DNA from: an uncultured beta proteobacterium
Lineage (GTDB): Bacteria > Pseudomonadota > Gammaproteobacteria > Burkholderiales > Rhodocyclaceae
Direction: 5' to 3'
DNA: 10,041 nt
Assembly (NCBI GenBank): GCA_903910495.1
Contig: CAIVZW010000004.1
Span: 1 to 10,041, forward strand
The position numbers and the translations under genes are program-made. Under the pieces are notes generated by a model. It was not told the DNA's origin. It ran no database searches and worked only from the letters and a program-made list of their open reading frames with translations. Below are positions 1-6,239 of this stretch, one piece after another. The stretch's first letter is position 1; each line of letters begins with the position of its first letter.

Positions 1-30
1 AAAAAGCGTCGAGGGTACCTTCAACTATTC

Positions 31-1107
31 ATGCAACATCATCCTCATCGGTCACGTTCAGCGCGAAATCGCGGTCACGATGCCGCGAAACGCCGGTCAC
101 GATCCGGCGAAATCACCGGTCACGATGGCGCGAAATACGCACCAAGTGCAAAACGAGCTTTCAGAAGTGAGGATAGCATCGCGGCAGAGGGTGTTACTCG
201 AAACGCAGCAGCACCGTTTTTAACGGAACGAGGCTTTCGGGTGCTTCACGACGAGCGCAGGGTATCCGGTACGGCGACCGAGCAGTTCGTGAGCGCGCGA
301 TCACCCGATGGTCAAGTCATCAAGATGCGGGTGCGCATCTGCTGGCGGAGAGAAGGCCGAAACACGAACGAACGAAAGATCGCAGCAGCGCAACTACGTG
401 CGCGCTTACGCGAGAATGATTGGGAAGGTACGTTGCGTTTTATCGTGGAACGCGACCGACAGCACGGGATTACACACAACCTGATCATCCAGCGGGATGG
501 TGCGGCAATCGTCTTTGCTGCACTCATTCCTAGGGACGCTTTGATGCCGATCTGGCTCCACCAGCGTGACGTCAGTAACGACCTGCAACAACGCGGATTG
601 ATGAAGAGCATCACCAAGAACCATGCAATGAACGGGTCAAGTCCGACGATCTGGTTGCAGGACGATCGGACGCCGGATGCGCATGAGGTCTCAGACGTGC
701 TGTGGGCATGGCCCGGCGTTGTGGACCTTTCCAAGTTGGATTCGGTGGACTCAGGCTCAGCAGACGACACGTTCGATGATTGCCCTGGAGTCGAATACTC
801 AACCCTAGGCAGCGACGGCGCACCACGACGCCCAGTGGTACGCTCCGAGGTCAAGCGTGACCCACGGGTGCGGCGGGCAGTTCTCGACCGTGTTCTAGGC
901 TGCGAGACGAAGGGCTGTGGTGCGCATCGGGATTACCCAGGCTTTCTCGACGTTCACCACATTCTCGGCGTCGAGAAAAGCGATCGAGTATGGAATTGCG
1001 TCGCGCTGTGCCCGAACTGTCACCGCGAAGCGCACTTTGCGCCTGATGCTGATGACCTGAATACCCAACTCTTGAAGTACGCAGAACAGTTCAAGACCGT
1101 CGCCTAG
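31..1107 (+). CDS. HNH endonuclease, N-terminus probably replaced by IS end
   Basis: The C-terminal 70 residues of this 358-residue frame form a zinc-bound HNH nuclease module. They contain a C291-x4-C296 pair, the HH pair at residues 309-310, and C327-P-N-C330-H331, all in the usual order. This fold cuts DNA using one metal ion. The region of about residues 60-230 is well-formed protein of a type I do not recognise, possibly a DNA-recognition or regulatory domain as in HNH restriction enzymes. The first 37 or so codons are simply translated terminal repeats. The ATG at 31 has no well-placed ribosome binding site, and the frame stays open to the window edge. The next in-frame start, GTG 241, would cut into folded sequence. 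The original start was therefore probably lost when the IS inserted. The nuclease domain itself is intact. Confidence 0.75.
   Translation: MQHHPHRSRSARNRGHDAAKRRSRSGEITGHDGAKYAPSAKRAFRSEDSIAAEGVTRNAAAPFLTERGFRVLHDERRVSGTATEQFVSARSPDGQVIKMRVRICWRREGRNTNERKIAAAQLRARLRENDWEGTLRFIVERDRQHGITHNLIIQRDGAAIVFAALIPRDALMPIWLHQRDVSNDLQQRGLMKSITKNHAMNGSSPTIWLQDDRTPDAHEVSDVLWAWPGVVDLSKLDSVDSGSADDTFDDCPGVEYSTLGSDGAPRRPVVRSEVKRDPRVRRAVLDRVLGCETKGCGAHRDYPGFLDVHHILGVEKSDRVWNCVALCPNCHREAHFAPDADDLNTQLLKYAEQFKTVA
49..141. mobile_element. Probable terminal repeats of an IS21-family element (right end)
   Basis: Four imperfect direct repeats start at 49, 72, 94 and 117, with a period of 22-23 bp. Each opens with CGGTCACG and contains a CGCGAAA- or GGCGAAA-type block. 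The last unit runs into GAAATACGCA, ending in CA at about 141. Multiple subterminal repeats and TG...CA termini are a known property of IS21-family (IstA/IstB) elements, and this motif resembles such ends from memory. No transposase is visible because the element would extend left of the window. Which residue is the exact terminus is inferred, and no target duplication can be checked with only one end present. Confidence 0.55.
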
Positions 1108-1371
1108 AAGTGACAGAAATAGTCTTTGCGGGCTCTACGGCACCATTACCTTTGGGTTTGCGGGTGGTGCTAATCGAGTCCGTGTCGGCATACGCTCGGG
1201 GAATTTGCGATTCACCCCCATAAAGATCATCTGATTAACGTAAAAATCATATAATCAACAACTTATTACTATAAGCAAATCTTCGTAAAATCTTTACTCA
1301 AAGTTCTTTACGTACAATAGCGCATCATCTAATCTTCGTTCTGTCAGTACTCAACGTAATGCGAGGAAGTT
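1108..1371. other. Intergenic region turning AT-rich
   Basis: No gene is seen here. The first 100 bases match the neighbourhood in composition and contain a weak inverted repeat (GCACCA at 1140-1145, TGGTGC at 1165-1170) without a T-tract, so it is not a convincing terminator. From about 1215 the DNA becomes clearly AT-rich. It holds a 9-bp direct repeat, AATCTTCGT, at 1278-1286 and 1331-1339. A TACAAT hexamer at 1313-1318 could be a -10 box for the next gene, but no good -35 box lies at the right distance. Confidence 0.5.
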
Positions 1372-2061
1372 ATGAACCAGACCAAGATGACTGTGAAGAT
1401 TTATGAGCCACTGCTCAAATCGTTCGATGATCAGATGAACCGGCTTTGCATCAAGCGCGATGCATTCCTGAATCACATGATCAAGCGAGAGACTCCCAAT
1501 TTGGCACGGGAACTCGATGGACGTCGATTGTCGTCAAACGCACGCCGATACATCTCAGGCTCCCTGAAAAGAATGGGAACGAGAACAGTGAACGTTGTAG
1601 TCGAAAAAGAAACAGCGGATGCGCTGAATGCGGTAGTCGACGCCAGCAACATTGTGAGAGACGCGTTTGTCAATCGTCTCATTATGTTTCTGCGCTCAGC
1701 CGATACCGTGCTTGATTATTTCGGGATGCCGAAATTCATAGTGCCATCAGACTTCAACGATTGGTACGAGCCGATGCCTACGAGTCCGATTAAGGCAATG
1801 GAAGCGGTATTTATGGACCCTCTATATTACCTGCGCATTTCAGCTGAAGAGCGCTTTGACCAAGGGCTCTACCTGCTTGATATGCCAGGAAAATTCGTGG
1901 GGCTCTCTTGCTATCTAGACGACATTTCCGTTCCGGGAACCAAAGAATACGAAGAGTTTATGGATTTTGGAAACACGATGCTCGAGGCACTGAATAGTGC
2001 TGAAAATGATGCATTCAGCCAGAGCACTTCAAGCCCAGCTGCTGGAAACGAGGGGAAGTGA
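1372..2061 (+). CDS. Protein with two ribbon-helix-helix-like repeats
   Basis: This 229-aa protein starts at ATG 1372, behind the purine-rich GAGGAAG (1363-1369). Residues 6-38 and 71-107 look like two copies of one unit. Each begins with a TV-beta strand (TVKIYEP, TVNVVVEK) and is followed by helices that include RDAFLNHMI or RDAFVNRLI. This is the pattern of a ribbon-helix-helix DNA-binding fold, in which the strand pairs to read the major groove. A tandem copy could act as an intramolecular dimer. The C-terminal half (about 110-229) is acidic, rich in aromatic residues, and unrecognised. The gene and its upstream region are AT-richer than the flanks, which suggests separate acquisition. 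It could be an autoregulator or the antitoxin-like part of a pair whose partner began at 2063. No family name is assigned. Confidence 0.7.
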   Translation: MNQTKMTVKIYEPLLKSFDDQMNRLCIKRDAFLNHMIKRETPNLARELDGRRLSSNARRYISGSLKRMGTRTVNVVVEKETADALNAVVDASNIVRDAFVNRLIMFLRSADTVLDYFGMPKFIVPSDFNDWYEPMPTSPIKAMEAVFMDPLYYLRISAEERFDQGLYLLDMPGKFVGLSCYLDDISVPGTKEYEEFMDFGNTMLEALNSAENDAFSQSTSSPAAGNEGK

Positions 2062-2215
2062 AATGCTCACTAATCACGCTGCTAGAAGCCAGTTCTTCTC
2101 GGGCCAACTGATTGAGGTCCAGTTCCCCGCGCGCAACTGCTGCAAGAACTCTACTTGTGGCAAGTTGCATGAACCCCACCTCGTCGACGGTAAATCCACT
2201 TGTTGTGTAAGACAT
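2015..2215 (-). pseudogene. Small conserved mobile-element protein, C-terminally truncated
   Basis: Reading leftwards from ATG 2215, the protein begins MSYTTSGFTVDEVGFM and continues through ATSRVLAAVARGELDLN to QLAREELAS. I recognise this pattern as a small hypothetical protein common on proteobacterial plasmids and integrative elements, normally continuing with RGLD...GxWVGF. Here that ending is absent. After ELAS (about 2079) the frame runs 22 residues into sequence that overlaps the end of the RHH-protein gene on the other strand, to a stop at 2015. The family has no function I can state. An upstream in-frame TTG at 2227 is a less likely start. The truncation coincides with the interruption of the gene starting at 2063. 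The family match is from memory. Confidence 0.5.
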
Positions 2216-2251
2216 ATGCTTGCCCAAGGTAGTATCATGACTATGTCATGA
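2063..2251 (+). pseudogene. Probable 5' stub of a gene cut at a recombination junction
   Basis: An ATG at 2063 follows the RHH-protein stop codon by one base. It is preceded by AGGGGAAG (2051-2058), a good ribosome binding site lying inside the end of that gene, so a co-translated partner gene very probably started here. The frame gives 62 residues up to TGA 2249-2251. However, beyond about codon 6-10 it is antisense to the minus-strand gene at 2079-2215 and reads as cysteine-rich nonsense. The simplest reading is that only the first few codons belong to the original gene. The original product cannot be inferred. Confidence 0.45.
2235..2251. repeat. 17-bp perfect dyad TCATGAC-TAT-GTCATGA
   Basis: TCATGAC (2235-2241) and GTCATGA (2245-2251) are exact inverted repeats around a 3-bp spacer. 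The site lies between the truncated gene at 2215 and the small HTH gene ending at 2315, and its right arm is the beginning of the 16-bp direct repeat. A dyad of this size fits a dimeric protein such as a recombinase or repressor. It has no T-tract and is too short for a convincing terminator. Confidence 0.5.
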
Positions 2252-2260
2252 ACGCTCTGT
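2245..2260. repeat. 16-bp direct repeat, left copy
   Basis: GTCATGAACGCTCTGT is identical to 4505-4520. An additional CAAGTT lies at the same offset beyond both copies (2274-2279 and 4534-4539). The two copies lie just outside the HTH-recombinase-DUF2924 cassette, in the same orientation. A chance 16-mer match in 10 kb is unlikely. It may be an attachment-site or duplication footprint, or leftover sequence from a second copy of the small gene at 4472-4657, in whose reading frame both copies can be read as QSVHD. Confidence 0.6.
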
Positions 2261-2314
2261 CTGTCTTGGAAGCCAAGTTAAAAATTACGTTATGTATGTC
2301 TTCAACAGGAAATG

Positions 2315-2686
2315 TTAGAAATATTTCTTTTGCCCTTCCCACTCCACCGGAAACGGCCCCATCAAATCTCTCAACGTCAGGTGAGCCGGCTGACGGCCAT
2401 CCATAATGGCATCAACAATATCGGGTGCCAGCAGCGCCAGCCGGATAACGCGACTGACGAACGATGGCGCGATCCGCTCGGCCTTTCCAATTTCATCCAG
2501 ACACCCGTAGGTCCCGTTTTCCAGCATCGCCTGCCACCGGAAGGCCCGGGCGATCGCCTTGACCATCGTGTTGTCAATGGTGGCCCTCGATGCTGGATTT
2601 CCCTGAGTGCCGTCCGGCAGCACGATTACCTTGCGCCCGCCGCGCTTTTTGAAGGTCATCGGTACATCAATGGAAACGGTCTCCAT
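2315..2686 (-). CDS. Small HTH protein downstream of serine recombinase
   Basis: This is a 123-aa protein with a basic N-terminus (FKKRGGRKVIVLPDG). Its middle segment, residues about 50-100, contains AERIAPSFVSRVIRLALLAPDIVDAI when read in two parts, a helix-turn-helix of the ParB/KorB type. It ends with a PAHLTLRDLMGPFPVEW-type tail. Small proteins of this type commonly follow the DUF2924-associated recombinase in phages and integrative elements, where they may help recombination or act as a DNA-binding partner; that role is inference. ATG 2686 overlaps the recombinase stop as TGATG and has GGGAAGG seven bases upstream, so I prefer it to the GTG at 2689. It is the last gene of the leftward operon. 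Confidence 0.75.
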   Translation of the reverse strand: METVSIDVPMTFKKRGGRKVIVLPDGTQGNPASRATIDNTMVKAIARAFRWQAMLENGTYGCLDEIGKAERIAPSFVSRVIRLALLAPDIVDAIMDGRQPAHLTLRDLMGPFPVEWEGQKKYF

Positions 2687-4032
2687 CACGCAGCCTTCCC
2701 GATTTCCGGCTCGGTGATGACGGACTTGATCAACGCCTTCAATCCGGCGGTTTTCATATCAACACGGATTCCGGTCGGGCTGACCGTCACCCGATCAACC
2801 AGCAGTTGAACGATCCGCGCCTGCTCGGCCGGGAACAGTTCATCCCACACCGGCTCGATTGACTGCAGCGTCTGGATCGCCATCTGCGCATCGGCCTCCG
2901 GATCCAGTGCCTGCACCTCCCGAATGGCCTGTGCCATGACTTCGGGCGTCTGCAGAACCTTCCGCACCTGGCCAACCACGGCCGCTTCGATTTCTCCGGC
3001 CGGTACGCGCGGAATCGCGCAGGCGTCCTTGCCGATCTTGATTGATGCGGTATTCACGTAGTAGCCGTAGTACTTGCGGTTCTTCAACGTCACGCTGGGC
3101 GTCATGGCCCAACCGTCATCCGCAAAAATCAGACCCTTGAGCAATGCCGGCACACGGCCCGTCCGTACCTGGCGGGCGCGTTTTTCAGGTTCTTTCCGCC
3201 CGAGCATCTCCTGGGCCTGTTCCCACAGGGCGCGATCCAGAATTGGCTGATGCTCACCAGTGAAGTGTTTCCCCTTGTAGGCGGCCAAGCCAATGAACAC
3301 CGGATTCTTGAACAACTTGTAGAGATAACCCTTGTCGATCAGTTTGCCGGTGCGATGCTTTTCCTTGATCGTCGTCCAGGACTTGGTGGTGACCCCTTCG
3401 GCGCGCAGTTCGTTAGACAGCACCGTAATCGAGCCCAAAGCAATGAATCGCTCGAAGATACACCTGACCAGTTTGGCTTCGGTACGGTTCGGGATCAGCT
3501 TGCGTTCGACCACGTCGTAGCCCAGCGGTGGCATGCCGCCCATCCAGATGCCTTTGGCACGGCTGGCGGCGATCTTGTCGCGCACCCGCTCACCGCCAAG
3601 TTCCCGCTCAAACTGAGCGAAGGACAGTAGAATGTTCAGCGTCAGCCGCCCCATTGACGTGGTGGTATTGAACGACTGCGTGACCGAGACAAAGGTTACT
3701 TTATGCTGATCAAACAACTCCACCAGCTTTGAGAAATCCGCCAGCGAGCGCGACAGGCGATCGATCTTGTAGACCACGATCACGTCGACCAGTCCTTCCC
3801 GCACATCCTCAAGCAAACGTTGCACACCGGGCCGGTTAAGTGTGCCACCCGAGAAACCACCATCGTCGTAGTTGTCGCGCAGGGCCACCCACCCCTCGGA
3901 TTTCTGTGACGCGATGTAGGCGTGACAGGCATCCCGCTGTGCATCCAGCGAGTTGTACTCCATTTCGAGACCTTCCTCGGTGGATTTCCGGGTGTAGATC
4001 GCGCAGCGCAATTTCCGGACGACGGCCGTCAT
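2686..4032 (-). CDS. Large serine recombinase (resolvase/integrase family)
   Basis: This is a 448-aa site-specific recombinase. The N-terminal resolvase domain (about 8-160) shows AIYTRKST with the nucleophile S17, the DGGFSGGTLNRPG segment, the arginine-bearing IDRLSRS (R92, R95) and SFAQFERE near 137-144. A recombinase DNA-binding domain (about 165-275) and a C-terminal beta-rich and helical region follow. The nucleophilic serine makes staggered DNA cuts and rotates strands to integrate or excise an element. The segment at about 298-328 aligns by eye with the usual zinc ribbon but lacks its cysteines (LIFADDGWAMTPS), a trait of the DUF2924-linked subgroup as I remember it. The start at 4032 is chosen because it has GGAG six bases upstream and overlaps the DUF2924 stop as ATGA. 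The frame stays open further upstream, but that part only reads antisense-like sequence within DUF2924. Confidence 0.93.
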   Translation of the reverse strand: MTAVVRKLRCAIYTRKSTEEGLEMEYNSLDAQRDACHAYIASQKSEGWVALRDNYDDGGFSGGTLNRPGVQRLLEDVREGLVDVIVVYKIDRLSRSLADFSKLVELFDQHKVTFVSVTQSFNTTTSMGRLTLNILLSFAQFERELGGERVRDKIAASRAKGIWMGGMPPLGYDVVERKLIPNRTEAKLVRCIFERFIALGSITVLSNELRAEGVTTKSWTTIKEKHRTGKLIDKGYLYKLFKNPVFIGLAAYKGKHFTGEHQPILDRALWEQAQEMLGRKEPEKRARQVRTGRVPALLKGLIFADDGWAMTPSVTLKNRKYYGYYVNTASIKIGKDACAIPRVPAGEIEAAVVGQVRKVLQTPEVMAQAIREVQALDPEADAQMAIQTLQSIEPVWDELFPAEQARIVQLLVDRVTVSPTGIRVDMKTAGLKALIKSVITEPEIGKAA

Positions 4033-4475
4033 GCATAACTCCGTGCCGAGCGCAGGCCGAAGAAGGCCCAGCCATTCCAGATGGTGCCGGTGATGGCCCG
4101 GGCGATCGAGGACAGCGACTGGTAGCGTTTGCCCTGGTACTCGAAATGGTCCGGCTGAACGATGACCTCGTAGGGCATGCCCTGCCATTCGCGGATCAAT
4201 TTGGTGCCGGCCACCGGACGGTCATCAGTACGCTGGCTGCGCACGCGCTTCTTTCCCCCATCGAGTTGCTCACCCATCTGCTCCAGGCGCTTGATGGTGC
4301 CGGTCTTGAGTCCTCCGTAGGCTAGTTCCTGCAAGCGGTAGGCCAGGCGGTTTTCCAGAAAGCGGCGGTTGTAGGGAGGCGGCTCCTTCCCGAACAGATC
4401 ACGCCAGAGTTGCTTGAGTTCCGTAATCGGGGTGGTTTTGAGGGCCAGCACCCGGGCCAGTACTTTGTCGGTCAC
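4029..4475 (-). CDS. DUF2924 family protein
   Basis: This 148-aa protein contains a segment near residues 18-52 around ITELKQLWRDLFGKEPPPYNR, then RRFLENRLAYRLQELAYGGL. Its tail includes GTKLIREWQGMPYEVIV and the FEYQGKRYQSLSSIARAITG motif ending in WNGWAFFGL. These are hallmarks of DUF2924, a small protein almost always encoded directly before this type of serine recombinase. The C-terminal piece resembles a SAND-like or RAMA-like DNA-binding module; its role is unknown, probably as a recombination accessory. It starts at GTG 4475, whose bases overlap the upstream ORF stop as GTGA, and it ends in an ATGA overlap with the recombinase. The three genes are therefore translationally coupled. Confidence 0.88.
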   Translation of the reverse strand: MTDKVLARVLALKTTPITELKQLWRDLFGKEPPPYNRRFLENRLAYRLQELAYGGLKTGTIKRLEQMGEQLDGGKKRVRSQRTDDRPVAGTKLIREWQGMPYEVIVQPDHFEYQGKRYQSLSSIARAITGTIWNGWAFFGLRSARSYA

Positions 4476-4657
4476 AACGTTTCTTCTTTGGTTACCAAGA
4501 CGTGGTCATGAACGCTCTGTTCGGTGGGGCTATCAAGTTGTTTCTTGCGTTGTTGCAGACGCAGGACGCCGTGGGCCAGGATCATGGCGATGGCGCGGAG
4601 AGAGGTGATTGGCGAGCCCGTTACGCTGCACTCAGGAGAATTGTTTGTGGGGCACAT
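4472..4657 (-). CDS. Small protein preceding DUF2924
   Basis: This 61-aa ORF has a centre reading PITSLRAIAMILAHGVLRLQ, followed by a polar tail with EQSVHDHV. It resembles the small hypothetical proteins often found just before DUF2924, which share an L-R-A-x-A-x-x-L-A-x-G-x-x-R-L-x-x-R pattern; this is from memory. The stop overlaps the DUF2924 GTG start (GTGA), so the two are coupled. ATG 4657 is the only ATG in frame nearby, and its ribosome binding site is poor. The first 12 or so residues may therefore not be authentic and a non-ATG start is possible. The right copy of the 16-bp direct repeat lies within the gene. Confidence 0.55.
   Translation of the reverse strand: MCPTNNSPECSVTGSPITSLRAIAMILAHGVLRLQQRKKQLDSPTEQSVHDHVLVTKEETL
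4505..4520. repeat. 16-bp direct repeat, right copy
   Basis: Identical to 2245-2260, and located inside the small gene 30 bases before the DUF2924 start. The distance between copy starts is 2260 bp. See the left copy for the in-register CAAGTT that extends the similarity. Confidence 0.6.
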
Positions 4658-4846
4658 TGGTTTGGGTCCATCAATTCCAACTGTCTATATGGAACAGATT
4701 TTCCGGAGATACCTATGCCCTGGCCATCAGGGAACTGCGTGTCATTGCGGAACGCTGCGGCTAAACGCAAACGCCGCCTATGACGATTTACTGACTGAGC
4801 CCGTTGTTTAAAGCGGTCTATGGTGGGCTCGAGACTCTCATCTACG
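4658..4846. other. Gap between ImmA/IrrE gene and recombinase operon
   Basis: This gap has no gene I can support. Open frames on both strands cross it but give protein without recognisable features. A TATAGA hexamer on the minus strand (4684-4689) could be a -10 box for the recombinase operon, but nothing like TTGACA lies 16-18 bp beyond it. Transcription may simply continue from the XRE/ImmA pair. Confidence 0.4.
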
Positions 4847-5749
4847 TCATCTTCTACCTTGTTGGCTGTTGGCCGCCTCCCAAGGTTTGAGCTCCGGGGG
4901 CAGGACAAGCAAAGTCATCGTCTGACGGTAGTTGTCGGATACGACGCGCATTTCCCTCAGCGGCATGTCTTCAGGCTCGTTGGGAAACCAGACACGGGCC
5001 GCCATCTGCGTCCCTTCCCGATCGACATTGGAATCTGTGTTCAGCCGAGTCGAACAACAAGCAGGAAGTTCACGCCGCCTTCCATTCGGCAATTTCTTGT
5101 TCAACGCCATCGACAACCATTTACCAGTGTTACTGCCACACGACCATTGCACGACACCATTACGGGACATCACTAAGACTGCGCGCTTGGTCGTGAATTC
5201 GAGCCATTTCAGGATGGCAGATGTTAATGATGCGCCGTAGCGATCAGCGCAGCCGCCAAGAATATCCAGGTCGATGGTCGCTGACCCGATCTGTGCCTCA
5301 AAGTCTGGTCGGGGCATCAGGAGATAAGAGGCGAACTGGTTTGCCTGGTTCTCCAACTGACGCTCCGGAGAGTCCCAGTGCAATGTATCGGCTTCGTTGC
5401 AATTGAACTCCCCATAAAGGTGGCGGTGGCATAGGTAGTGGCCAAGTTCGTGTGCAAGCGTGAAACGAATTCGCCCCGACGAGATAATCGCTTTGTTGTA
5501 GATAATGGCCCAGTGACCTTGGCCGACCTGACCGGCATTGAGATTGAAGAGCGCGCCTTCAAACTCAGGATCCATGACGTCACCCTTAACGGTGATCGGC
5601 TCACCCGTCTTCAACGTATCCGGGATGTCGAGAATCAACTGTTCGACTTTGATCGGAAAGCGATCCCCACCATGGACCTGATGAAACTGGTCTATGAGCC
5701 TGTTCAGGCGGTTAGCCCATGGGATCGGGCCGGTCGTTGTCGAGTTCAT
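4847..5749 (-). CDS. ImmA/IrrE-family zinc metallopeptidase
   Basis: This 300-aa protein carries the zinc-protease motif H100-E101-L102-G103-H104 (in RFTLAHELGHYLCH). A third ligand candidate, E133, lies in ERQLENQANQFASYLLMP. This arrangement defines the ImmA/IrrE (DUF955) family, whose members cleave an XRE-type repressor after a stress signal and so switch on an integrated element or a stress response. It lies directly after an XRE gene with an ATGA overlap, the classic pairing, so that repressor is the expected substrate. The C-terminal 100 residues or so (200-300) lie beyond the protease core. They include beta-rich sequence such as RVWFPNEPEDMPLREMRVVSDNY when read in parts, and may sense a signal or bind the substrate; this is inferred. 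The protein is cytoplasmic, with no signal peptide. Confidence 0.9.
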   Translation of the reverse strand: MNSTTTGPIPWANRLNRLIDQFHQVHGGDRFPIKVEQLILDIPDTLKTGEPITVKGDVMDPEFEGALFNLNAGQVGQGHWAIIYNKAIISSGRIRFTLAHELGHYLCHRHLYGEFNCNEADTLHWDSPERQLENQANQFASYLLMPRPDFEAQIGSATIDLDILGGCADRYGASLTSAILKWLEFTTKRAVLVMSRNGVVQWSCGSNTGKWLSMALNKKLPNGRRRELPACCSTRLNTDSNVDREGTQMAARVWFPNEPEDMPLREMRVVSDNYRQTMTLLVLPPELKPWEAANSQQGRR

Positions 5750-6072
5750 CCCGGGGTTTTCTTCAACGTCTTGAGAATTTCCAACAACTGGAGCTTGGTT
5801 CCCGGATCCAGCGTCTTGTAATTTCGGAAGAACGCCTTATCGAAAGCATCCTCGGGCTTGTCATTCTGCTCGTTGTGAGCCAGAAACTCTGGGGTGGTAT
5901 TGAGGACTGCTGCAATACTGGCCAACTTGTCCATTGTCGGGTTGGCATCGTCGCTATTTTCCAATTCCCACAGATAACTTTTGCTCATGTCAGCGGCAGC
6001 GGCCAATGCTTCCATGCTGAGTTTCTGTTCCTTACGTAACTTACGAATCTTTTCGCCCAGTGGGGTTGCCAC
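5746..6072 (-). CDS. XRE-family helix-turn-helix repressor
   Basis: This 108-aa protein has an N-terminal lambda-Cro/XRE helix-turn-helix at about residues 5-65. The segment GEKIRKLRKEQKLSMEALA precedes MSKSYLWELENSDDANPT, which includes the recognition helix, and SIAAVLNTTPEFL closes the domain. The C-terminal 40 residues (FFRNYKTLDPGTKLQLLEI) are helical and probably dimerise or interact with the protease. The start is GTG 6072 with AGGAG at 6078-6082, five bases away; an ATG at 6077 is out of frame. The stop overlaps the ImmA start as ATGA. It probably represses its own promoter and the divergent one at 6171-6199. That regulation is inferred from the arrangement. Confidence 0.92.
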   Translation of the reverse strand: MATPLGEKIRKLRKEQKLSMEALAAAADMSKSYLWELENSDDANPTMDKLASIAAVLNTTPEFLAHNEQNDKPEDAFDKAFFRNYKTLDPGTKLQLLEILKTLKKTPG

Positions 6073-6140
6073 GGCATCTCCTGTGTTCAGTTGGCCCTAT
6101 GAGGGTTTTGGCAGTAAGTAATAGTTTTTATTTGCCAATA

Positions 6141-6156
6141 GTACGTTATTACGAAC
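6141..6156. promoter_or_regulatory. Imperfect 16-bp palindrome, candidate repressor operator
   Basis: GTACGTTATTACGAAC matches its own reverse complement at 6 of 8 base pairs. It lies 69 bases upstream of the XRE start and 15 bases before the divergent -35 box. The site and size suit a dimeric XRE protein, but its occupancy is inferred. Confidence 0.4.
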
Positions 6157-6170
6157 GAAAAAGCACCGGC

Positions 6171-6199
6171 TTGACATGACAATCATCAGCTAGTAGAAT
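6171..6199 (+). promoter_or_regulatory. Strong sigma70-type promoter for the 6342-8575 operon
   Basis: A perfect -35 box TTGACA (6171-6176), a 17-bp spacer and TAGAAT (6194-6199, 5 of 6 to consensus) form a near-ideal promoter. Transcription would start near 6206, giving a leader of about 135 nt before ATG 6342. A promoter this strong beside a repressor gene suggests it is normally held off. Confidence 0.75.
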
Positions 6200-6230
6200 T
6201 TCTTAAACTCCCGATATAGTAGTAATTCTA
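6194..6230. promoter_or_regulatory. Inverted repeat TAGAATT...AATTCTA overlapping the -10 box
   Basis: TAGAATT (6194-6200) and AATTCTA (6224-6230) are perfect 7-bp inverted arms separated by 23 bp. The left arm is the -10 box itself. Binding across both arms, or in tandem at each, would block RNA polymerase. Alternatively, the transcript could fold here weakly. Confidence 0.4.
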
Positions 6231-6239
6231 TTGTTGCTG

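Noticed and set aside
49..141. CRISPR-like array
   Set aside because: The four units are adjacent 22-23 bp imperfect repeats without spacers, and they fit IS terminal repeats.
1140..1170. Terminator after the HNH gene
   Set aside because: Only a 6-bp stem with a long loop and no T-tract follows the gene.
2312..2809. 165-aa plus-strand frame
   Set aside because: It crosses antisense over both the HTH protein and the recombinase end, with no protein-family signal.
4033..4188. Extended 52-residue N-terminus of the recombinase
   Set aside because: It lies within DUF2924 in another frame; the start at 4032 has a ribosome binding site, an ATGA overlap and the normal family N-terminus.
3840..4325. 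161-aa plus-strand frame over DUF2924
   Set aside because: Antisense shadow; the minus strand carries two recognisable overlapping genes.
4621..4908. 95-aa minus-strand frame in the gap after the ImmA/IrrE gene
   Set aside because: It starts inside the end of the metallopeptidase gene, lacks a recognisable ribosome binding site or motif, and its arginine-rich stretches look like out-of-frame translation.
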